From NCBI GenBank assembly GCA_000310025.1, contig FN649743.1, positions 1,365,433-1,429,432 of the forward strand: 64,000 nucleotides of DNA. The letters run 5' to 3'. A program made the translations under genes and the position numbers. Origin of the DNA: Ectocarpus siliculosus (taxonomy: Eukaryota > Sar > Phaeophyceae > Ectocarpales > Ectocarpaceae). The notes below the pieces were generated by a model, which worked only from the letters and a program-made list of their open reading frames with translations, did not search any database and had not been told where the DNA came from. Positions 1-11,349 of this stretch are shown here, piece after piece; the first letter of the stretch is position 1; every line of letters begins with the position of its first letter.

Positions 1-366
1 TGGTCAAATTGATGCAAGCGCGTGTGAAGTTAAAGTCTGTCTGTGTGTGCACGCATGATTTCTTGAATACCCAGTACTGGAAGCCCGAAACCATGCCGCA
101 GGTGCGGCCACAGCGATAGCGATACCACGCCCACGCATGTCCATACTGGAAGTGAAAACTGCGTGTCGTTTCAGAATAAAATAAAACTTGGAAGTTTTAT
201 GTGGAAGTAGAGTTCAACCGCCTCTCGAACGAAAGGGGCAAGGGGCAAGAAAAAGGAAACACGTACTGCGGTGCATGACCCAAAGCACGTCTGCCAGCCA
301 CACCCGCGCGTGCTTTTCGTGGGTACACTATGGTAGTTCCACGCACGGCTTTTGTTATTTTTTGTG

Positions 367-496
367 TTCACATTAAAAACCGCCCCGGTCTCCGCGCAGT
401 ACCTTTTAATATCCGTATACTACTGGTATAACTGACGCGGACGCCTTCCGTGGTCACAAGCCAACTACACCCCCAAAGGGTACACTATACCTTTAC
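367..496 (+). repeat. dispersed repeat family A, diverged copy
   Basis: This segment follows the same order of short blocks as 13875-14043 and 31711-31883: a TTCACATTAAAAA start, a CCGTACTA-like block, a GTGGTCACA block, an ACCCxxAAA block and a GGTAxAC block. It is the most diverged of the three copies and has no GTT microsatellite on its left. Confidence 0.5.
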
Positions 497-1244
497 TAGA
501 ACGAAACGAAAATATAAAATGGGCTAGGAAAAATTTCTCCAAATGCAGAAACAGCGTAGCACAAAAATATCATGCGTCCAACAATTCGCCATTTCGAAAC
601 ATGTTGCCACCTGTGTCTACAACAGGTGCGTGCATCAATATCCCAAACAAGGACCCCCTGTTTTTTCACAGAGCGGCTGCAGCTTTTTTTCATCCAATCT
701 TTCGTGTCAAGCCTAGCCACCTGCCGAAAGCTCGCGTTTGCCACATAGGCCACCGCTTCCCTCCAAATACCCCCAAGCCGCCAAGCTAGATATGCACAAT
801 CCACAGGTGGTCACGAGACCGTGTACATGCACAGGAAGCATGGTCTTTGGGAGAATTTTGGTGCACATTTAAGATGTAGAACGTTTCCAGGAAATGATGT
901 TTCTCTGTGTTGTAATGAGCAGTAAACACGACTCCAATCGATTGAACTGGTTGCCCCACTCGCTCTTGGAGGCCCGGAGTGCGCATGTGTTGTGCCCAAG
1001 CCAGAGATAAATATTGTATAGAACGCCACCAACGCGCTACTTCTAACACAACTCAAAGCATGCACGAAGAAAATATGACCATCAATCAAGCAGGCCGTAG
1101 GATAGGATGTAGACATAATATCTTATCGACTCCAACTCCAATGCTCGCACCAGTGTTAATTCTGGGAACAGTTGGTCGTGCGCACGGCCAGACCCTGTGT
1201 CGCTTTTTTTATCTGAAATCTAGTGTTGTCCAAAAAATCAAGTC

Positions 1245-1318
1245 GGAATCGAAGTCTGCACATGTACTGTTCTCAAAGGGAGGAATCGAAGTCTGCACAT
1301 GTGCTGTTCTCAAAGGGA
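1245..1318 (+). repeat. tandem duplication, two 37-bp units
   Basis: Units 1245-1281 and 1282-1318 are identical except for one A/G difference. Both begin GGAATCGAAGTCTGCACATG. The unit length is not a multiple of three, which argues against a coding role. Confidence 0.9.
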
Positions 1319-1683
1319 GGCATGGAATTGTGGCACCTCTTCGGAAAAGTTTGCAATTTTTCCTCGTCTTGTCTCGCACATTCCTCCGTTGGACTCTTCT
1401 CGGCAAGTACGCAAACAGCGTCCACGACCTCGGGGTTGTCTACACAACATGTGTGTGACCCTCATCTCGAAAGGCTTTTAACTGCAATAAATGGGCACCG
1501 GGTTAGAACAACTTGGCAGTCTGTGTTAAGTCTATTGCTGGCGTATCCGTCTCAGATTCGTTTGTGAACTGTCTGTTGAATACGTCAGGCGAAAACACGA
1601 CAGTAGAACCCAAGAAAACTTTGTCAACTTCCCACGCTCTACCTTCACCCATGCTTTCATGTCCCCCGTGTCCCCCATTGTTA

Positions 1684-4010
1684 ATGCAGCACATGCCTAT
1701 CCTCGTCATCACGGACATCATGTGTCGTGTAGGTCCGATCGTCCACGACCGCTGCCAGACGGCGGCGCCGAACGAAGGAGTTCTTCCCCGGGTTGGCGAG
1801 CCTGACGAGCATGGCATGCGGAAGGTGGACATCCCAGCACTAGCGCCTCTGGGAAATTACTTTCTTGGCGCCGATCAGGTTTCGGAGCCCGTACCGCAGG
1901 AGAAATGCACTCAACGCAATGTGTACAATCTCCTGCGCGATGCGCAAACTTCTCCTCCGGTTCAACGGTTGGACTTCGGTCAGCTTCTCAGCGTCTCAGC
2001 ATGGCAGGACAGAGAAGAAGGGACCACCGCCGTGGACTTCGTGCTGCTTGCTCGGGCCCGTTTGCGGAACCTGCGCCGCCGAAGCCACCACTCCATGGAC
2101 CTCTTTGAGGTAGTGGCTGTTCTGAACGTGCGCCTCACCAAGCTCGTGGCTTTCATCAGCGAAGGACAAGACAAGGAGGTCCCGCCAGCAGTACTTGTCG
2201 AGGAAGAGCAGATGGCCCCGGGCTCGGTGCTGCCGACGTTATCGGCGCAGAGCGTGTTCTCTACACGCGTTCTCGCGGTGGCGACTGGGTCCACCACCGG
2301 CAAGGCTCCGGAACTACCTGCCTTCTCTCAGCATCTTTTCGAACCTGTGGCTGGCCAGAATGATCTTCGACCTGCGGCGCTCGATCACCTGGTTTTGACC
2401 TACGCCCGGGTGAGTACGTCTCCTTCGCGCAGCTGACGTAGTGGGCTGTTGTGCTTTGTCTTTGGCGGTATTATCAATACTGGTGGTTGTTCGTTGCTCC
2501 GTTGGTCAAGTGGGTTTATTTTCGCGTTCCTCATTGAACATCGTTTGTCCCTCCTTCTTTTTTTTCTCCCACCTTACGTTCCTTCCGTTTTCCTTCTCGG
2601 CGTCGCCGGTTGATTTGATTTCTGCGCGCGGCAAAACCTACCTTGTTTCATGTTTTGTTATTCAATTCGGAGCAGTGAACATAGGTAGATCACTGCTGAC
2701 ATATTGACATATTACTCATGTGTTGCTGCAATTTGAAAAACAATGCTAGAGACGCTAGAGCGGGGAACAAGAACATTTTTCTCGCATGCTGGTAAGGACA
2801 TGCGCATGCTCTGTGCCCACCGCTAAAACTACCACACCTCTCCCATTCAGCGCATGCACTTCGTTGCATATTAATAGGCTGTAGTGCTCGAATCTCTTGA
2901 GTTGCTGCCATGTCAACAAGACTACCCAGCAATGTTTTTTTTTTTCTGATGCTTGTACAGAGTTTCCTGTATAAATGCATTAAAGCAGCCCATTGCGGTA
3001 ACCCAACTATTTAGACAATTTTTTCGATCACACGGTTTACTTTCCGTCCCCTTCTTCGGGACCTCTGACATCTGGATCAGGCCAAGGAGGAGTTCATCGC
3101 GATTGGACTTCAACCTGCCAACCAGTGCGCAAAGAAGAGGGCAGGTACGAGGACGTGGACACTTGCGTGTTAGGTGTTGAGGCTAGTCGTTTTGTTGGTC
3201 CAATAATCTAAGGACCACCAATCTACCGGGCTGTGTACGTTTTTCCATAATGTGTCAATGTTGGTGCCGGTATCAGGCCGGTATGGTACATGTCGTTCGT
3301 CACCTCCAAGCCGGCTCAAAATGATCAAACCTTAGTCAAAACGTTTTCATGAGCCAACACATGGCATGCCGTTTTTTTGTACGTCATCTCTGTTCGTCCT
3401 CACAGAACTGGCTGTGCGCTCAGGAGCATGCTTCGGGTCGGCGGTGCAGCGTACGAAAGCCCTTCAGATTCAGGTGGCTCAACATCAACCGGGGAAAAGC
3501 GCTGACACCAATGGCATCGTGGAAGAGTATGGCCTTCCGTTCGACATCCAACCGCTGCAGGAGGACCCCACGGCGACAGTGCGCAGAACGCACCCCTTGG
3601 GGAGCAATGCCGGGCCTTACTACGGGCCTGACGCCCTGCACGACTGCAACCACGGGGATGACTGCCGCCAAAAGTACGGTGGGATAGACTCATGCGCCCA
3701 GCTCTCGGGGGTCAACCTCAACGCGCACGAGCAGAACCATGCGAAGAAGAAAAAATTTCTGCACATGTTGAATGTCATGAAATTTGACCGCTTTGCGTTC
3801 ATGGTAACTCTGATCAACGAGACCGAGAATGAGGCAATAAACCGCAAATCGGTGGCAAACATGGTCAAGCGTGTTCGAGGCCATGGCTCGGAACGAGTAG
3901 AGATTTGCCAGGCTCAGGTTTGGTTCTGCGGCAGATGCTTCTGCCAGAAGTCTCTAATGCGATCATTCGACCAGTTCGGCCGGGTCCGGCTGACCTTTGT
4001 TAAGCCATAG
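1684..4010 (+). CDS. KDZ/CxC transposase-like protein, C-terminal part, three exons
   Basis: Three exons splice with matching phases. Exon 1 runs from about 1684 to 2409 (donor GTGAGT), exon 2 is 3081-3144 (acceptor after ATCAG, donor GTACGA) and exon 3 is 3406-4010 (acceptor after CACAG, TAG stop). The phase 0 and phase 1 junctions restore one open frame. Exon 3 carries a Cys/His cluster (C-x2-HGDDC-x7-C) followed by an NAHEQxHxKKxKFL helix and a later short helical block ending NExxN. That resembles the end of Kyakuja-Dileera-Zisupton type transposases, where an N-x-x-x-EQ helix follows a Cys-rich segment. This is inferred from pattern only; no catalytic acidic triad is visible. The true N-terminus is unknown. 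I used the first in-frame ATG of a plausible size, and upstream exons may lie outside what I can recognise. A domesticated or decayed element is possible. Confidence 0.45.
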
Positions 4011-4714
4011 CCATACTTTTGGGGGGGCTCGGATGTTGTTGTACGATGTCTCAGATGCTTTGTGGTACGGTGTCCGCTTGAGCTGAACCGCTTGCGCCAT
4101 TACGTCATTTCGCCCGGTTCGCAGTGGTGGGTAGAGTTAAATTTTTTTTGTAGTCTTTCGGCTGATGGTGTGTCGAGGCTGGTGGTAGGAGTATTCGGCT
4201 CCGCGTTTTGGGGGATAGATACGTTTGGTTTTTCTTGAGGGGAATTCATTGGTTTCGCTACACGATAGGGGTTGCTTCAAGAACTATTTCCGAGCCCACC
4301 GACGTTCCGTTTGTCAGCCTTTCACACCACTTCCAGTACTATCGACTGCTCGCTGTTTTTTGTGTTTCCAAGAGCGCGATGTATCTTTTGCCTTCGAGCC
4401 TTGGCTTGAAAGATGCGTATCCAAGGACAACCAGACCTGTTCCCAAATGTGAAAGTAACGAATTGTCGAAGAGCCGTTTTTGATCCTATATCGAAAACAA
4501 GGCAGACCTACCTACCATTGGGTTCAGCTCATTGCGTTCCATCCGGATGAGGGTAGAAATTATTTTGTGTTCTGTCCAAGAAAGTTGTCTGGTGCCCACT
4601 TGGCCACTTGCCCACTTGGCCACTTGGCAATAATTTTCAGGTTGCGTTTTGGCATTCAATACCATTTCGTCCTGGACTTGTGGTACGTACATGCCGTTTC
4701 GAGATACCGTCATG

Positions 4715-4798
4715 GTCGGAGAGATGGCACCGGGTGCGATCGTTTTTTTAAATGTTCTTCCTTGAGTTTTTATCGCGCCCCGGTGCCATGTCTCCGAC
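4715..4798. repeat. imperfect inverted repeat, dispersed family B
   Basis: Arms 4715-4740 and 4772-4798 are near reverse complements (GTCGGAGAGATGGCACC against GGTGCCATGTCTCCGAC) around a 31-base T-rich loop. Pieces of the same motif recur at 4845-4881, 5371-5501 and 31583-31617. The last copy also shares the preceding ATACCGT, so this is a small dispersed element rather than chance. Confidence 0.75.
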
Positions 4799-5370
4799 CC
4801 CGGTGCGGGAATGCAATTAGATCTTTTTGATTACATTTTCAAGGCACCCCGGTGCGATCTCTCCGACCGGTGCGATCTCCGATGAAATACACACAGGTGT
4901 TGTATGAGTGGGAGCATACCGGTAACGGCAACGTAGGCTGGTACGTAACAGCTTTCCATACAGCGAGTGGTGTCGTGTTTGATGCGAGTTTGGCTATAGA
5001 GTGACGACAAGAAAGGATGTCGTTTCCATCTGAGGTACTGGTACATACGGCATCAGTTGTCTTCCGCTTTCGTTTCGGTGTTCCTCTACGGATACCAGTA
5101 CGTACGAAGCAACGTACGAAGCAACAATAGCTTCGTGTTGTGTAAGGTGGGGTAGGATGTGGCTTGTACGTTGTGTGTCTAGTTGAGAGTATACGGTTGG
5201 CAACTTCCATACCAATTCAAATATGAAATCAACTGGCATCCCGTGTGAACCGCGACCATGCATACGTACATGCAGGGGTGGCGCTCCGCTGACACCATCC
5301 CCACATGTATAAGGAACACACATGTACCTCACTCCGGCAGCTGAAAATGAGCTCAATCTTTGGGTTTGGC

Positions 5371-5501
5371 GGTCGGTGTGCGATCTCACTGACCCCGGTG
5401 CGTAAATGGATGTAAATCGTGCCGTTCTCGTATTTTTTTAGCAACCCCGTGCCATCTCCCCGACCGGTGCCACCTCTCAGACCGGTCCTATCTCTCCGAC
5501 T
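5371..5501. repeat. family B motif cluster
   Basis: Several copies of CCCCGGTGCG, GACCGGTGC and ATCTCTCCGAC occur within 130 bases, in the same vocabulary as the inverted repeat at 4715-4798. No open frame runs through it. Confidence 0.55.
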
Positions 5502-6739
5502 ATTACGGTATATATTAAAGCTATGTTGTTTTCTTTCCGCGTTCACCCCTTCTAAACCAAAGCTTAACAAGCAGGCTATCGGCGAGACTATGTCGGCTCC
5601 TCTCTCCCCTCCTGCAACTCCCCCTTCAACCAACTTCCCCTTTCAACCTACATGAAGTCTACAAGTAAGTATGCTTCAGACAACGTGGAGACGACTCGCT
5701 CAAACCTGGTGTATAATATCTCCTCAATATACCCTGCGCAAAAACTTTGGGTTTTTCTCGATAGTTTGACATGGGAAGGTGTTGAATCTAGTATCTGCCA
5801 TTTGCAACCTACATGGGAGCAGATCATCTGCGATGTGTGCCTGTAAATGCAGCAGCCTACCCGCCTGGACCGATTTCCAAACATCAATTACTCCACGAAG
5901 AGAATGCGTGCATGAAACGACTGTTTCAGAAGGCTCTTGACAGAGCGGCTTCAACGCCGCCGTTTCCGGCGCTGCCACGCTTCTGCTGTGAAAGAATGGA
6001 GCTTGGAAAATCGGTCGAGGGGGTGTGATATCTTGTGTCATACCTTGTTTAGGTGTAGCCTGAGCCGGAAATGGGTAGGCTTTCGACGCCTTATAGGGTG
6101 GCTGTGGGGGATTGGGGGAAACATGCTTCTTCAGACGTCGTATGGGTTGTTGTGCAGTGTTGTGCCTGGTTGGACGTTGGCAAGCTATCAATCTGGAAGC
6201 AGATGGCAGCGGCAGATCTGGATGCTGATGCGCCTACCTCTAGCGTTGCGGGGCAATCGGTTGTTTCTTTCGTGTACAGCCAGCGCAGAAAGCGGTTTCG
6301 GTCATCTCGAAGCTGTGCAAAGGCCTAGACCTACAGCACCTAGACTCAGCTAGATATTCCACTCGCTCTTCGTACAGCAGCAGTACACGCCCTACCGAAC
6401 GGCCGGCAGCCCGGTAGCGCGCACATACAAATCGGTGCCCCCGACAACAGTCTACATTGTAGACTAATTGATTGCTTTCGGCGGTCCTGACATGTTTTTC
6501 TAGCAGCATTCTTCTCCTCCCCTACACACCATGAGTCCCCTGTGCGCGCAGGAACATACTCCACTGAACATACGAGCAGGCGGGCTCTGCAAGCCTGCAC
6601 AGCTCGGGCTTCAGTGTGCAAGCTAGCAGAGCTGAGCTAGCCGAGTACCACCTCCAAACCGTCAAGAACCGCGTGCGCGCGCGCCCAAAAAGTACGGCAT
6701 GCTTTCCGAACCTTCCGGAAACCCTACCCCCGAACCCCC

Positions 6740-7516
6740 TAAAGATCCTTTCGCACGATTGGTAATCCGACCTCGCAGCAGCATACACACGTAACACCAG
6801 AGCTCACGGCCGCACTTAATGCGCTGAGCGTAGGCGTAAACACTGCGGTTAACGGGCCCGGCGTTCAGGACCAGGAGTTGTGCGAGGTGCTGGCAAACCT
6901 CGACATCGTCCCGGGCCAACCTGCCCACATGGCCGCCGTCAATGCGACCCTGGCCTCGGCAGGGCTGGAGGAGCGAGAGGAGGTTCAGCAAGCTTTGCAG
7001 CAAGACGCGCAGGACGTGCTGTCAGAGAACGCCAACAGCATCTTCGTGGAGGAAGCCAACCCTTCTGACGACGAGCTAGAGCTACTCGAGAACGACGACG
7101 GCGACGATGGCACGGGGAGGGCGCGGGGGTGGGAGGGGCCGCCACCGTGTGCTGGGCTGTCTTTCATTTTTTGGCCCGCTGGAGCACTTCGCGGAGTAGT
7201 GTCTGGCAATGTAGAAGCAGGGGGCTTTTTGCGCAAGGCTAGAATGTCGCTCCGTTCAGCATACAGTGCGTTTCTAAACCAGCACGGCAGGCAGACATCT
7301 GGGACTTCTCGTAGATGTAGGCAATACATGTTTATACAGGCCCGACTCTGCGGCACTGCTGTAGCAGTAAACTATGGTGTGCGGCAGGCAGCGGTTGTCC
7401 TGTCTTGTTGTGCTGCAGTTGTAGCCCGTGTGCTCGGAATTTCTCATGGTCGGGGAGGTGGTCCAATCGAAAAACACCACAAGGAAAGCGTTGCCAACAC
7501 GATCACAATCGCATAG
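6740..7516 (+). CDS. hypothetical acidic, alanine-rich exon
   Basis: The frame is open from just after a TAA at about 6737. It reads as protein-like sequence to roughly 7130: an N/V/L-rich start, then a helical segment of about 75 residues rich in Glu, Gln and Ala, ending in an acidic run (DDELELLENDDGDD). A candidate acceptor (CTCGCAG) lies near 6775. After about 7135 the frame stays open but its composition looks like intron, so the real exon probably ends earlier. I do not recognise a family, and I cannot connect it to other exons. It may be an internal exon of an intron-rich gene. Confidence 0.3.
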
Positions 7517-7664
7517 CTTGCTTTGGGCACGCCGATACGCTCTACCACCACACGTGCGTATACAGTCCACCAGACATGCATACATTTAATACTATACACG
7601 GCATCCTGACTTGACCGAGCCTGTATTTGTAAGCGCCTTTGTTTCTCGTTTTTGACGATTTTCC

Positions 7665-7815
7665 TCTGTAAGAGGGTACCCCACTTTATTTAGCGGACCC
7701 CGAAATAAGAGGGTCACCCTCTTACGCATACCGATATAAGAGGGGGTTCCGATACAAGAGGGTCGAGAGCCGTTGTCACACCACCCTCTAATATCGGAAC
7801 CACGACTGTAGTCCC
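7665..7815. repeat. AAGAGGGT / ACCCTCTT cluster, left copy
   Basis: At least six copies of AAGAGGGT or its complement lie within 150 bases. They include a perfect 19-base palindrome at 7706-7724 (TAAGAGGGT-C-ACCCTCTTA). The cluster ends in a block reading GGAACCACGACTGTA, close to the end of the right cluster. Confidence 0.7.
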
Positions 7816-8088
7816 GCCGCCGCTGCCACAAACAATGTCGTTCCGAAAATAAATACCCCGATCGCGATGTCAGCTACCGAACTCAGGACTCGTTCTCAGG
7901 AATCCCTTCTCCTAAGAGGCTCAGGCCTGTGTCTCCATGGTGGTCTTTGTGTGGTCTAGGCCCATTGTCGGACCTCGGGCCCACCCCCAGTTTCCTATTT
8001 TCATCTACTGCTGCTACACACTTTGGAAACAGCACAGCACAATATTCCGCGAGAATTCTTGGCAATCCGTCCCCTCTGCCCTCTTTCT

Positions 8089-8150
<62 letters not shown>
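8089..8150 (+). repeat. (CT)n microsatellite
   Basis: This is an almost uninterrupted CT dinucleotide run of about 60 bases. Confidence 0.98.
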
Positions 8151-8154
<4 letters not shown>

Positions 8155-8170
8155 GCTCTCGGTCCAATCA

Positions 8171-8350
8171 CGACATTCCGTACTGTTGTAGTTCGGGGAC
8201 CAGAGTAGACCATCACACACACCACAGCTCCATCAGGCAAACCATGCAGACGAACGACATTCTGGTAGCGTTCTGCTGTTGTGTTCGGGGAGTGCAGTAG
8301 ACCAATCACACACACCACAAGCAGCTCCATCAGGCAAACCATGCAAACGC
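8171..8350 (+). repeat. tandem duplication, about 84 and 96 bp
   Basis: Units 8171-8254 and 8255-8350 share GACATTC, TTCGGGGA, AGTAGACCA, the block CACACACACCACA, and the end CTCCATCAGGCAAACCATGC. Small insertions separate them. Confidence 0.85.
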
Positions 8351-8705
8351 CATAACCTTTGTCACCTTATCACCTCGCTCCCCTAGTCGCCGTTTCCAGT
8401 GTGTACGTTGCCTTCCTTGCTTGACAAGAGTGCCCACGGGGGGAGGCTGTATCAACGTTGATATTGTGGGAGTGCGTGCGTTCGCGTAGAGCGGAATGTG
8501 CGGTACAACATTGCGGACATTCATTTTTCGGGAAAATTTCAAAATTTCAGGCTGGACAGGTTCGGATAATAATGTTTCGGTTTCATTTTCAGGTTCTCGG
8601 ATAAGCGGTTGTCGGTTCTCGCTGCTGCTGCTGCTGCAAGCTGGTGGTGTGTTTGTGTGGGCAGCAGCTGTGAGGAGCCAGGGAGCCACACACAGGTGAC
8701 AGTCC

Positions 8706-8850
8706 ATAGTGGGGTCAGTCCACTATAAAGGGGCCGGTCTCTATATAAGAGGGTAACCGGGTCGCACCCGTGACATCCGATTTTGACCCACTTATCACGG
8801 AACCCCCTCTTGCTCGGTACCCTCTTCTATTGGGGTCACGACTGTACATG
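8706..8850. repeat. AAGAGGGT / ACCCTCTT cluster, right copy
   Basis: It has the same vocabulary as 7665-7815 (TATAAGAGGGTAACC, ACCCCCTCTTG, TACCCTCTTCTATTGGGGTCACGACTGTAC). The two clusters bracket about 0.9 kb that includes the microsatellite and the duplicated unit, so they may be the ends of one element. Confidence 0.6.
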
Positions 8851-10451
8851 TATTGTAGACTGCTGCTGTGCGTTCGGCTGTTTTCGTTTTTTTTGCATCA
8901 TCATGCAGCCAAAACAACCACAGTCAGTCATCGTATGTACCAAGGATGTTGACCCGACGCGCGGCCCGACAAGCGGGCTATTGTAGAGACTGGCTGGGCC
9001 AGAAGTTTCATATGGGGTATGCATGAGAAGCTTCAGAGGGCGGGGGGATCGCCACCTCTCAGCTGTCTCCAGGTCCAGATGACACACTGCTTGTGCACAC
9101 AGAGAGAGAAGCGGCAGCAGCCTCATCAGGAAAACGGGTCTCTGGTGTATATTCCCGCCTCAGCGAAAAGCGTCCGCTCAATGCGCGGGGCCCCTCCCCC
9201 CGCTGACTCAAATTTCAGATTTGTCGGCCTATGCGTACGTGAAGGAAATTTATTTTTCGTGTATACCCCTGGTCACATACGTACGATCTTCATTTATCCC
9301 TGCCGCCTTGGAATCGCTCGTTTGCTAGGCGGTGGTGGTTACTCGCGAATGCCCTTGTGCAGCAGAGGTATACAGCATCATGTTGTACTCCGATTATCTT
9401 ATTTTTTCAATATTCAGTTTGCCTCCTCTATTGTTGCATTATTCGTGTTTTGCAGCATATATCTCCTTTTGATTCCACACTGGCTTCCTTGCGGCTTCCC
9501 CCATCACCTGTGGTGTGCTCCGCTATGCATACGTCTAGGGTATGTTCTCTGCTGTCCCTCGGTCCATTCACGCCACATGCTACCGGCTCTTGATTCTATC
9601 TAGTTTGTAGGAGAACCTACATTAGTCTAGACTATGTGTACATCTTGTTGAACTTGCCCTATGTGTTCTTGATTTTGTGTCCTTGTGCCGACAAAATCTA
9701 TCCGTGGTTTATATCCCATAGGCAGAAGCAATCACACTCGCTCCCAATCCCCCCGCCCTCAAGCAACACACTCCAATCCGAGCCAGCTGTTTTTTCCCTC
9801 GTCCTTTAGTTAGCCCTGCTCAGTTTTAGTCCCAAGACTCTCGACTCTTGGTTGGTCCATTGTCTTTTCCCGCCTTTACGCCGTTCTCTCTTTCTCGCAC
9901 CCTTTCTCATCACCGCACCAGGTGGTTCGAAAGAAGCACTCCTAACGCGACTGCTGGTACTTGTCGGTGCTGCTGGGCCGCGCTTCCCGCTCGCCTGAAT
10001 AGGTGTGTCGAAACGTAGGTAAGGTTTCCTTTCGTTCATTCGGGTTTCCGCCGCCACGCCCATCTGTACTTTGGTTGTGGACGGCTACCGCCAGCGCTAT
10101 CGAATTTTTCCGGTCTGCCGTCGTCGCGCGCGTTTGATCGGCTTGATGGATGCCATGTGGTGCACTGGGGAGGAAGAGTGGTCGCGCTTCACAATTCTAA
10201 TGCGGGATATTCGGGCACAGGGCTGTCCTACGATGCGCCTTTGCAATGTCTCTCTCGCCTACTTCCTTCTTTCCTTTACCAGTGTTTCAGCAGCGTAGTC
10301 GAAAATTCTAACCGACCACAGGAGAGAGTGTAGACGCGTCTTTTCATATATCGACTGCCCGCTGTGGTTCATTCTCTCTTGTCTTTGTCTCTCTCCACCC
10401 CCCTTTTCTCTCACATTCACACACACAAGGAACGGCGCCGCCCCTCTCAAC

Positions 10452-10552
10452 ATGCTCGGCAGCAATAGAAATATTGCCGAGAAAAACAAAGCGGCGAAAG
10501 AAACGCTGAAAGGGGAAGAGGAGCGAGTGCTCGACCTCATGCTCGACACCAG
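10452..10552 (+). CDS. putative first coding exon, hypothetical
   Basis: An ATG at 10452 opens 33 codons of a highly charged, helical peptide (MLGSNRNIAEKNKAAK at the start, LDLMLDT at the end). It stops at a donor-like AG|GTCAGC at 10553 in phase 2. The upstream sequence is pyrimidine-rich, as in a 5' UTR. I could not find the following exon, so the gene may be short, decayed or misread. The family is not recognised. Confidence 0.3.
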
Positions 10553-11349
10553 GTCAGCTGTCCTATCCAGCGACCCTCTCTCTCGCTGCGGGGGGGTCGG
10601 ACTAGCGATGTAGCCTCAGACAGAATATGAGGGCTGGCTCTCACCTGATGATGTGGCTCGTGGCTGTGGCTTTGTCACACAGTGTAGTTTTCTCTCTGCA
10701 TGAGCAGAAAAGAGCCTGGGTTGTTAGTCAGGGTAGCTGGAGGCAAAGTATTGATGTCAGCGCATCTTCTGGAACGTGTGCATTATTCCGCAGATAGGAA
10801 TCCAAGGCTATCTCAGTTACTGAGAGCATGAGACGAGGGAAGCTTGGAAGTGGGCCCGGTGGGGCTCGTGTCACCTCGCTATCTCGCTAGATACTGTTAA
10901 GAAGCACGATGACCACTAGACAGCGCTGACTAGCAATCTAGTGGTCATCGTGCTTCTTTAACAGATACTCACCAATCAGTTATTCCCTGGTGCTCCTCGC
11001 TCATACTCGTCGCTTCAATATCACCGTGAGGTCGTCGTACCATCCGTGACTTATCACACCGCATCTACGTAGTATCGTTGCATCCAGCAACCATACATGC
11101 GCATCGTCTATGTTTACTGCACATATTCTACAGCAGTACTGCGCAGTGTTCAACAGCCCCCTCTCCCGACGGCGGTAGTAGTGGTAGTCGCGGTTGGGGT
11201 TGCATCTTGGCTGGTAGGGTCGGAAACAAGCGAACTCTCCGTTTTCTAACTTTTGCTACGTAGGTCCGCGCTCCTCCATTCATGATGCTCTAGATACACA
11301 TGCTCCCACCGAGCAGTACACCGAGCCTACCTCGAACGTTATATTTCAA
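10553..11349. other. no gene seen; contains a hairpin
   Basis: Apart from the inverted repeat at 10895-10963 I see no organised feature before the ankyrin gene. Confidence 0.45.
10895..10963. repeat. strong inverted repeat / hairpin, 26-bp arms
   Basis: Arm 10895-10920 (starts TGTTAAGAAGCACGATGACC) is the reverse complement of 10937-10963 apart from one extra T. The loop is 16 bases (10921-10936). A transcript would fold into a stem of about 26 bp with one bulge, the size range of small-RNA precursors. It could equally be a miniature inverted-repeat element. Confidence 0.85.

Larger units (their letters stand above)
1..1683. other. no gene seen
   Basis: I see no convincing exon in this stretch. 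It holds one diverged copy of a dispersed repeat (367-496) and a 37-bp tandem duplication (1245-1318). Open frames are short and lack plausible splice sites or recognisable protein sequence. Confidence 0.5.
4011..6739. other. no gene seen; small inverted repeats
   Basis: No exon is convincing here. The stretch contains a hairpin-forming repeat (4715-4798), related GGTGCGATCTC motifs at 4845-4881 and 5371-5501, and a short ACTTGGCC tandem around 4597-4630. Confidence 0.45.
7517..10451. other. no gene seen; repeat-rich
   Basis: The stretch holds two AAGAGGGT clusters (7665-7815, 8706-8850), a CT microsatellite (8089-8150) and a duplicated unit of about 90 bp (8171-8350). I could not support an exon. 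Confidence 0.45.

Noticed and set aside
7929-8300. Long frames with Leu/Ser runs over 8.1 kb
   Set aside because: They are translations of the CT microsatellite; both strands and several frames are open for the same reason.
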